Source: Desulfonema limicola
GTDB taxonomy: Bacteria > Desulfobacterota > Desulfobacteria > Desulfobacterales > DYRC01
Direction of reading: 5' to 3'
Assembly (NCBI GenBank): GCA_020718925.1
Contig: DYRC01000107.1
Location: forward strand, 1-11,971
DNA: 11,971 nucleotides
Shown piece after piece: positions 6,461-11,971 of this stretch (position 1 is the stretch's first letter; each line of letters begins with the position of its first letter). The translations under genes were made by a program, and so were the position numbers. Below the pieces are notes generated by a model. That model was given only the letters and a program-made list of their open reading frames with translations, was not told where the DNA came from and made no database searches.

Positions 6461-6485
6461 GGATATGTGATTTTACACCGAAAAA

Positions 6486-7124
6486 TTACGGCGATAACAC
6501 TTCTTTGATGGCTTCCTGCAAGCCCTGATTGATGGCTTTCAATTCCGCGTCTATTTCTTTCTGCGCGTTGATCTGGCTGTCAAACAGCGTCAGATTTCCG
6601 CTGAACCGTTTAAGCGCAACCAGCGAATCTTCCACAGATTTTATCTGCTGTGCGATGAGATGATTCATCTCCTGTTTCTGTTCTTCTGTGCCGAACTCGC
6701 GGGATCGGGAATACAGTTGAATATGGTTTTGGGTCAGATCGGTCAGGCTTTTCATCAGCCAATCCACTTCACCCTGAAAACTTTTGCTTTTAAATTCTTT
6801 TTGAATCTTATGAACCATTTCCATACATTTTTCAACAGCCTGTATGAATGCGGGATGAGCGTCTTTCAGAGACGCTTTGAATTCGTCAGTATCCATTTCT
6901 TCCGGCATCCGATTATATCGGCGCCAGAAAGTTTCAGAGCGGGTAAAGATGACGAGCCAGATCAGCATCAGGATAATGCCTGTGCTGACAGCCGCAAGGG
7001 TTATCAGCATTGGCGGCTCAAACCATGCTATAAACGCCCATTCCATGACGATAACGATAAAAAAACTCAGCCATGTCAGCGGATATGCCAAAATCGCGCT
7101 GAAAATTCGTTCTGATCGCATCAT
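6486..7124 (-). CDS. Hypothetical two-TM protein with helical cytoplasmic tail
   Basis: A 212-residue protein. Residues about 12-34 and 38-60 are two hydrophobic helices separated by a very short turn (FEPP), forming an N-terminal membrane hairpin. Residues 62-212 are hydrophilic and rich in Glu, Lys and Gln, likely helical or coiled-coil, e.g. around 150-205. No catalytic motif is visible and I do not recognise the family. GGGAGA lies 11 bases before the ATG. It reads toward the hairpin block and the DUF166-family gene, but the 133-base gap full of hairpins makes cotranscription uncertain. Confidence 0.7.
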   Translation of the reverse strand: MMRSERIFSAILAYPLTWLSFFIVIVMEWAFIAWFEPPMLITLAAVSTGIILMLIWLVIFTRSETFWRRYNRMPEEMDTDEFKASLKDAHPAFIQAVEKCMEMVHKIQKEFKSKSFQGEVDWLMKSLTDLTQNHIQLYSRSREFGTEEQKQEMNHLIAQQIKSVEDSLVALKRFSGNLTLFDSQINAQKEIDAELKAINQGLQEAIKEVLSP

Positions 7125-7260
7125 ATTACAGAAATTCTCCCTGAAGAGACATAGTTTTTTAAAATCTCTTTAGCAATAAATTTCAGAGAAAACAACCAAA
7201 ATCCTGTTTATATCAAATCTGAGATCGGCATTCTGATTTTATTTGCAAAGACTTCACATG

Positions 7261-7289
7261 TTGACATTCTGAAAGATAACTTCTATAAC
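7261..7289 (+). promoter_or_regulatory. Sigma-70 promoter for the lipoprotein-Uma2-queA operon
   Basis: TTGACA (7261-7266), exactly 17 bases, then TATAAC (7284-7289). The -35 is perfect and the -10 matches five of six consensus bases. It predicts a transcript start near 7296 and a leader of about 165 bases. Confidence 0.65.
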
Positions 7290-7343
7290 GGATGAAAAAC
7301 TGAATTTCAGGAAGAGTTATCATCATGTTGAAAAGTTTTTTAT

Positions 7344-7394
7344 CTGAACTGAACTAAACACCCACCGTCTGAAAAACGGTGGGTTTAAGTTCAG
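7344..7394. repeat. Long hairpin in the leader of the lipoprotein operon
   Basis: ACCCACCGT (7360-7368) pairs perfectly with ACGGTGGGT (7376-7384) around a seven-base loop. CTGAACT/GAACT upstream can pair with AGTTCAG (7388-7394) to lengthen the stem. There is no T-run and no upstream plus-strand gene to terminate. It is therefore either a dispersed palindrome or a 5'-UTR structure downstream of the promoter at 7261. Confidence 0.65.
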
Positions 7395-7462
7395 TGCTTC
7401 TGAAGACGGAGATTTTAACCCTGATTGAGACTAATAATAAAACAAAGGAGAATTCAGATGAC

Positions 7463-8326
7463 ATGTATCATCTTAAAATTATAGCTGTTTATCTACTATG
7501 TGCCATGTTTTGCATGACAGGATGCGCTTTTGAAAATCCTATCCGAAGCATCGGATTTTCAAACACGGGATTAAAAAAGAAAATCGCCATTTTGCCGACA
7601 GAACAGGTTCTCAAAGATGAGCGGCTGAAACTTCTGTTTGAAAAAAGTCTTAGGGATAATGTTGAAAAGAAATGCCCGGATATTATTGTGTTTAAAGCGG
7701 AACAGACAAAATCGCTTCAGATTTCCGATAATCTTGCACTTGCCGAAGCCGGAAAAGCTTTGGGCTTGAATGCCATTGTCCGGGCGCGGCTGGGAACGGT
7801 AAGCATCGGCAAAGAAGAAAAAGGCTTTCCGATGTTCAAACGCCTTCGCAATACCGCATCTTTGTATGCTGAAATTCAAATTTTTGATACTGCGACAGCT
7901 GCAAAACTGATGGAAAAAAGTCTTAGCCGAAACGCGGAACCGGATGATGCGGATATTGACCTTATCAAAGCAGGCAAAGATTCCGGCGTGTATTTTATGA
8001 GCAATACGCTTTCGGATATGGCTGCCGAATTTGCCGCAAAAATCTGCGATGCTATTGCAGTACAGCCTTGGCAAAGTTATATAATTTCAGGCTCCAAGGG
8101 CGTTTTTACAATTTCCGGCGGAAAAGATGCGGGCATTCAGTCCGGAGATTTGTTGAATGTGTATGATCGCGGAGAAACCCTGAGCGGCGCGGAGGGGCAG
8201 CGTTTTTTCAAACCCGGACCCAAAATCGGAGAACTCAAAGTCATCACGGTTTTTCCTGATCGGGCTGAGGCAATTGCCTTTGCCGGAAAAAACTTTCAGG
8301 AAGGCTGTTCGGTGAGACAGAGATAG
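7463..8326 (+). CDS. Predicted outer-membrane lipoprotein, CsgG/FlgT-like
   Basis: A 287-residue protein with a lipoprotein signal: residues 1-20 are hydrophobic and end MTG-Cys21, a lipobox, so it is probably lipidated and placed in the envelope. Residues about 40-190 show alternating strands and helices (KKIAILPTEQV, NAIVRARLGTV) like the nucleotide-free TolB/CsgG-type domain of envelope assembly lipoproteins. The last ~90 residues (GVFTISGGKDAGIQSGDLLNVYDRGE ... IGELKVITVFPDRAEA, abbreviated) resemble the FlgT C-terminal domain; this is a motif-level impression. A GTG at 7379 would lengthen the frame, but only ATG 7463 gives the signal peptide. AGGAG is 12 bases upstream of it. The stop is ten bases before the next gene, so they share an operon. 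Confidence 0.75.
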   Translation: MYHLKIIAVYLLCAMFCMTGCAFENPIRSIGFSNTGLKKKIAILPTEQVLKDERLKLLFEKSLRDNVEKKCPDIIVFKAEQTKSLQISDNLALAEAGKALGLNAIVRARLGTVSIGKEEKGFPMFKRLRNTASLYAEIQIFDTATAAKLMEKSLSRNAEPDDADIDLIKAGKDSGVYFMSNTLSDMAAEFAAKICDAIAVQPWQSYIISGSKGVFTISGGKDAGIQSGDLLNVYDRGETLSGAEGQRFFKPGPKIGELKVITVFPDRAEAIAFAGKNFQEGCSVRQR

Positions 8327-8336
8327 GAGGGATGCT

Positions 8337-8759
8337 ATGGGAGAAGATATGCCGTCCTTAAATCATAGTTACATTTGCGCTCAGTTAATGCGTCAATTGT
8401 TGCAGAATGAAAATATCCAAGTGCTTCCTGAGTTGACCTTGGATATTGAAAACGGATTGACGCCCGATATTTCGATTTTTCCCAAAGATCAGATTCGCCC
8501 CAATTTTTTCGAGGATGTGCTGAAGATGCAGCAGCCGCCTGTTTTAGCTATTGAGGTGATTTCTTCAAGCCAAAACATTCAGACGATGATTGAAAAGGCA
8601 AAATTATTGGTCAGGTCAGGCGTCAGAGCAGTATGGACTATCGAACCTTACGGAAGAAGTATCTTTGTAAGCGGTTCTGACGGCGAAAAACTGTTCCATG
8701 AAGAAGTTGTCGAAAGCGAAGGTATCACCGTTGATTTTTCAAAAATTTTTATGAATTGA
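8337..8759 (+). CDS. Short Uma2-family (PD-(D/E)XK nuclease fold) protein
   Basis: A 140-residue protein that matches the Uma2/DUF820 pattern of putative restriction-endonuclease-fold proteins. It has PELTLDIENGLTPDISIF (31-48, with Pro43-Asp44), AIEVISSS (71-78, Glu73), then a K-containing helix EKAKLLVRSGVRAVWTIEP (86-104). These fit the Asp...Glu-X-X...Lys nuclease core. Typical members are about 180-200 residues. Here the usual N-terminal segment with the LPE...ELIDG motif is missing, so it may be a shortened or domain-minimal version. AGGAGG lies just before ATG 8337. Its substrate and biological role are unknown. Confidence 0.8.
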   Translation: MGEDMPSLNHSYICAQLMRQLLQNENIQVLPELTLDIENGLTPDISIFPKDQIRPNFFEDVLKMQQPPVLAIEVISSSQNIQTMIEKAKLLVRSGVRAVWTIEPYGRSIFVSGSDGEKLFHEEVVESEGITVDFSKIFMN

Positions 8760-8780
8760 TGTTTTATCCGGGCAAACAAT

Positions 8781-9833
8781 ATGTTTTCATTAAAAGATTA
8801 TGATTACGAGCTTCCCGAAGAACTGATTGCCCAAAAACCCGCAGAGCAGCGAGATGGATCGCGGCTTTTGATATTGAAATGCGATACCGGCGAGATAGTT
8901 CATCGCCATTTTTACGAACTCGATGAGCTGCTGCTGCCATCTGATATATTGGTCATCAATAATACCGAAGTTATTCCGGGGCGGTTATACGGGAAAAAAG
9001 CAAGCGGCGGACAGGCGGAAATTCTGATTTTAAACTATGGAAGCGGCGCAAAATACGAAGATGGCGCGTTTATATGCAGATCTCTGGTGAAAACCGCCAA
9101 AAAGCCAAAACCCGGAACAATTATTTTTTTGGAGCAAGGCGTCAAAGCTGAGATTACAGAGGCGCATGAAGGTGTATGCACCCTCAGATTTTTCTGCAAT
9201 GAGCAGCAGTTTGAATCGCTGCTGTATCGTATCGGAAATATGCCCCTTCCGCCCTATATCCGCCGAAATACTCCCTGCAATGAGGATAAACAAAGCTATC
9301 AGACCGTCTATGCTGCTCAGAAAGGAGCGATTGCCGCGCCGACTGCGGGGCTGCATTTTACGCAAGAGCTTCTCAACCGTTTGAAACATAAAGGGATTAC
9401 GATTGCTCCGATTACCCTTCATGTGGGCTATGGCACGTTTTTGCCGGTGCGGGTGTCGGATATTCGGGAACACCGGATGCACTCGGAATGGTATTCAATT
9501 CCCCAAGAAACTGCCAATGCTGTCAATATCGCCAAACAGGAAGGGCGGCGCGTAATTGCGGTCGGCACAACCTGTATGCGGACATTGGAATATGCCGCAG
9601 ATGCAGATGGCAGACTCAGCGAAGGCGCCGGAGAATGCGATTTGTTTATTTATCCGGGGTATCACTTCAAACTTGCGGATGCCATGATCACCAATTTTCA
9701 TCTGCCACAATCCACGCTTCTGATGCTTGTCTCTGCATTTGCCGGGCGTGAAACCATTCTGAAAGCATATCAGGAAGCCATAGATAATCGCTACAGATTT
9801 TACAGCTATGGCGATGTAATGCTGATTATCTGA
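8781..9833 (+). CDS. queA: S-adenosylmethionine:tRNA ribosyltransferase-isomerase QueA
   Basis: Transfers and rearranges the ribosyl group of SAM onto 7-aminomethyl-7-deazaguanine in tRNA to give epoxyqueuosine, the next-to-last step of queuosine synthesis in the cytoplasm. The 350 residues carry the family signatures: N-terminal YELPEELIAQKPAEQRDGSR (9-28), VINNTEVIPGRLYG (about 58-71), APTAGLHFT (186-194), LHVGYGTFLPVR (about 213-224) and DAMITNFHLPQSTLLML near the C-terminus. Length is normal for the family. The ATG lies 21 bases after the Uma2 stop in the same frame; the Shine-Dalgarno sequence is poor. It is likely last in the operon, as no terminator is obvious before the cooS promoter. 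Confidence 0.97.
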   Translation: MFSLKDYDYELPEELIAQKPAEQRDGSRLLILKCDTGEIVHRHFYELDELLLPSDILVINNTEVIPGRLYGKKASGGQAEILILNYGSGAKYEDGAFICRSLVKTAKKPKPGTIIFLEQGVKAEITEAHEGVCTLRFFCNEQQFESLLYRIGNMPLPPYIRRNTPCNEDKQSYQTVYAAQKGAIAAPTAGLHFTQELLNRLKHKGITIAPITLHVGYGTFLPVRVSDIREHRMHSEWYSIPQETANAVNIAKQEGRRVIAVGTTCMRTLEYAADADGRLSEGAGECDLFIYPGYHFKLADAMITNFHLPQSTLLMLVSAFAGRETILKAYQEAIDNRYRFYSYGDVMLII

Positions 9834-9862
9834 TAAATCTGAAATACTCCCCATGTTTTTCA

Positions 9863-9891
9863 TTGACAAAAGAAAAAACTGTATATATTAT
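9863..9891 (+). promoter_or_regulatory. Strong sigma-70 promoter for cooS
   Basis: A consensus TTGACA (9863-9868), 17 bases, then TATTAT (9886-9891), with TATATATTAT around it. It is placed about 50 bases upstream of the cooS ATG. No obvious operator palindrome flanks it. Confidence 0.75.
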
Positions 9892-9939
9892 CAGTAATCG
9901 TTATTATTAATAAAAACTTTTCCATGAAGGGAGGACAAA

Positions 9940-11928
9940 ATGGTAGAGAAAAAAGCCGTTAAAGAAGGCGAAGAGTCCAAAGCAAAGACAGTAAATCCGA
10001 AAGATGTTACGATTTGCGATGCCACAATTCAGATGCTTGAAAAAGCCAAAAGAGACGGGGTTGAAACCGCATTTGACCGTGCTTTGAATATGAAAGCCTG
10101 TCCTATCGGCGCAGATTCTGCATGTTGTAAGCATTGTTCTATGGGTCCCTGTCGTCTCAATGCCAAAGATCCTTATGGTAAAGTCGGTGTATGCGGCGCG
10201 ACCATTGATACGATTATGGCTCGTAATTTTGCACGAATGGTGGCTTCAGGCTGTTCGGCGCATACGGATCACGGTATGGCAATGCTTGATCTTTTCCGTG
10301 AAGTGGTTAACGGCAAGATTCATGATTATAAAATCAAAGATGTTCATAAATTAGAGTTGGTTGCAAAAAGTCTGAATATAGAAACCGAAGGGCGCAGCGT
10401 TCAGGAGATTGCAACAGACGTTTATAAGGAACTTGAAAGAACCTATACGCAGATAGAAGGCGAAATTCCTTTTGCCAGCCGCGTTCCTCAGAAAACACTT
10501 GAGACTTGGCGCAAATACGACTTGGTGCCTCGCGGCTCGATGCGTGAAATCATGGAACTGATGCACCGAACCCACATGGGCGTAGATCAGCATTATGAAA
10601 ATATTACCAAGCAGTTCACCCGCACCGCTCTGGCAGACGGATGGGGCGGCTCTCTGGTGGCTACGGAAATTTCCGATATTCTGTTCGGAACGCCCTCGCC
10701 GGTCAGCGTTGAGGTCAACATGGGCGTTCTCAAAAAAGACTATGTGAACATCATTGTTCATGGTCATGAGCCGAACATGTTCGAGTCCATGATGGAGTCT
10801 GTCAACACGCCTTCTCTGATTCAGGCGGCAAAAGACGCAGGCGCACAGGGAATCGTACTCGCCGGTATGTGCTGCTCCGGTGCTGAAATGATGTCCAGAC
10901 ACGGTGTGCCTCATGCCGGAAATTTCATGTCAACCGAAGCCATTCTGGTAACCGGCGCGGTTGACGCGATGTGCGTGGATATTCAGTGCATCAAACAAGG
11001 GCTTGCGAAAGTTGCCGATTGTTACGGCACACCGCTGATTACAACGAATGTCAGATGCCACATCGAAGGTGCGACTCATATTCAGTTCAATGATCATGAT
11101 CCCAAAGCCTGCACAGACGAAGTGGTTATCCGGGCAATTACCCGATTCAAAAATCGGACATTGCCGATTGAAATTCCGAATATCCGCAATATCGGCATTC
11201 ACGGATTCTCCTTCGAGTACATCAATTACATGCTGGGCGGCACGTTCAGAGGCTCATATACACCGCTCAATGACAACATTATCAACGGCAGAATCCGGGG
11301 CGTTGCGGGCGTGGTCGGCTGCACCAATCCCAGGGTGAAACATGACTGGGTTCATACGGAACTGGTCAAAGAACTGATCAAAAACGATGTTCTGGTACTT
11401 CTCACCGGATGCGCTCAGATAACGATGGCAAAAGCCGGATTGATGACGCCCGAAGCCGCTCATCTGGCAGGACCCGGATTGAGGGAAGTCTGCGAAACTG
11501 TAGGAATGCCGCCGGTGCTGGGTTTAGGCTCCTGCGTGGATAACAGCCGCATTCTGATTGCCGCTTCTGAAATGGTGAAAACCGGCGGATTGGGCAATTG
11601 TCTGGCTGATTTGCCGGTTGCAGGTGCAGCACCTGAATGGATGAGTGAGAAAGCCATCAGTATCGGACAGTATTTTGTCGGTTCAGGCGTTTATACGGTC
11701 TTCGGCGTAACTTTCCCGACGGTCAAAGACACCAAATTCCATAATCTTTTGTTTGACGGCTTGGAAAAATGGGGCTTGGGCAAATGGGGATTCTCTCCTG
11801 ATCCGTACGAAATGGCAAAAATGATGATTGCACATATTGACAAGAAGCGCAAAGCTCTGGGCATTGATAAAACCAGAGAACGCAAGCTGGTGGATATGGC
11901 GGCGCGGCGTGAAATGGCTGCGGCGTAA
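9940..11928 (+). CDS. cooS: Anaerobic nickel-iron carbon-monoxide dehydrogenase, catalytic subunit
   Basis: Catalyses reversible oxidation of CO with water to CO2, two protons and two electrons, in the cytoplasm or at the membrane with a partner electron carrier. It has 662 residues, normal for CooS. The N-terminal cysteines follow the family pattern: Cys54 and Cys62 (D-cluster), Cys63, Cys66, Cys71, Cys85 (B-cluster; CKHCSMGPC). The C-cluster ligands appear at His276 (HGHE), Cys312 (GMCCSG), Cys350, Cys461 (VGC), Cys491 (TGC) and Cys532 (GSC). Proton-path residues His108 and His111 (SAHTDHG) and a late lysine (Lys571) are present. All ligands are intact, so it should be active. A strong promoter and AAGGGAGG five bases before the ATG lie upstream. 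No cooC, cooF or acetyl-CoA synthase gene is next to it, and a terminator follows. Confidence 0.97.
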   Translation: MVEKKAVKEGEESKAKTVNPKDVTICDATIQMLEKAKRDGVETAFDRALNMKACPIGADSACCKHCSMGPCRLNAKDPYGKVGVCGATIDTIMARNFARMVASGCSAHTDHGMAMLDLFREVVNGKIHDYKIKDVHKLELVAKSLNIETEGRSVQEIATDVYKELERTYTQIEGEIPFASRVPQKTLETWRKYDLVPRGSMREIMELMHRTHMGVDQHYENITKQFTRTALADGWGGSLVATEISDILFGTPSPVSVEVNMGVLKKDYVNIIVHGHEPNMFESMMESVNTPSLIQAAKDAGAQGIVLAGMCCSGAEMMSRHGVPHAGNFMSTEAILVTGAVDAMCVDIQCIKQGLAKVADCYGTPLITTNVRCHIEGATHIQFNDHDPKACTDEVVIRAITRFKNRTLPIEIPNIRNIGIHGFSFEYINYMLGGTFRGSYTPLNDNIINGRIRGVAGVVGCTNPRVKHDWVHTELVKELIKNDVLVLLTGCAQITMAKAGLMTPEAAHLAGPGLREVCETVGMPPVLGLGSCVDNSRILIAASEMVKTGGLGNCLADLPVAGAAPEWMSEKAISIGQYFVGSGVYTVFGVTFPTVKDTKFHNLLFDGLEKWGLGKWGFSPDPYEMAKMMIAHIDKKRKALGIDKTRERKLVDMAARREMAAA

Positions 11929-11940
11929 TCAAAATAACTG

Positions 11941-11971
11941 ACCTCTGAGATGTCAAAGTCTCAGAGGTTTT
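11941..11971 (+). terminator. Intrinsic terminator after cooS
   Basis: ACCTCTGAGA (11941-11950) pairs perfectly with TCTCAGAGGT (11959-11968) around an eight-base loop and runs into T residues at the window end. It lies 13 bases after the cooS stop. Since it follows directly, cooS is probably transcribed alone. Confidence 0.85.

Larger units (their letters stand above)
7125..7462. other. Divergent intergenic region with promoter and structured leader
   Basis: This AT-rich stretch of 338 bases separates the two-TM protein gene (minus) from the lipoprotein operon (plus). It holds a near-consensus plus-strand promoter (7261-7289), a strong hairpin (7344-7394), a Shine-Dalgarno AGGAG (7446-7450) and, on the minus strand, a weak TTGCTA-17-TATGTC promoter candidate near 7150-7175. 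I see no RNA gene or coding region in it. Confidence 0.6.

Noticed and set aside
7360..7384. Intrinsic terminator
   Set aside because: No plus-strand gene ends before it, it lies downstream of a promoter, and no T-run follows on either strand.
7379..7462. GTG start for the lipoprotein gene
   Set aside because: It would begin inside the hairpin and bury the lipobox signal; ATG 7463 gives a normal lipoprotein signal.

Overview
The window looks like chromosome of an anaerobic Gram-negative bacterium, most likely a Desulfobacterota (sulfate-reducer type) relative. The reasons are a nickel-iron carbon-monoxide dehydrogenase (CooS), a sigma-54 activator, a periplasmic parvulin-type foldase, a lipoprotein with a lipobox, moderate GC content, and a gene that appears to use selenocysteine. 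The lineage is an inference from gene content; no marker gene is present.

Layout. 1-1141 (+): the end of an upstream gene, then an unrecognised membrane protein. 1109-3159 (-): a two-gene operon with a short signal-anchored protein followed by a polytopic membrane protein whose reading frame is interrupted, in frame, by a 140-bp palindromic repeat. 3274-5454 (+): an exported peptidyl-prolyl isomerase and a receiver-less sigma-54-dependent activator, separated by a hairpin repeat. 5491-6352 (-): a DUF166-family gene with an in-frame UGA, overlapped at its 3' end by a small coiled-coil-like protein. 6365-6460: a block of four consecutive hairpins (REP-like). 6486-7124 (-): a two-TM protein with a helical tail. 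7261-9833 (+): a promoter, a structured leader, then a lipoprotein (CsgG/FlgT-like), a short Uma2-family protein and queA (queuosine pathway). 9863-11971 (+): a strong sigma-70 promoter, cooS and an intrinsic terminator, which together form a stand-alone transcription unit.

The main discovery candidate is at 5666-6352 on the minus strand. Two ORFs that look like separate fragments are in the same frame and are divided only by one UGA (6050-6052). That UGA sits where a cysteine would be expected (Thr-UGA-Cys). It is followed after 17 nt by a GGUC apical loop on a short bulged stem, and the core GCAGGUCUG is identical to the core of the E. coli fdhF selenocysteine insertion element at almost the same spacing. 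I read this as a selenocysteine-containing DUF166 protein. Its likely start is an ATT codon preceded by a strong Shine-Dalgarno sequence, since no ATG, GTG or TTG is available before residue 32.

Four palindromic repeat blocks (2241-2380, 4384-4410, 6365-6460, 7344-7394) are scattered through the 12 kb. One lies inside a gene and two lie directly at gene starts.
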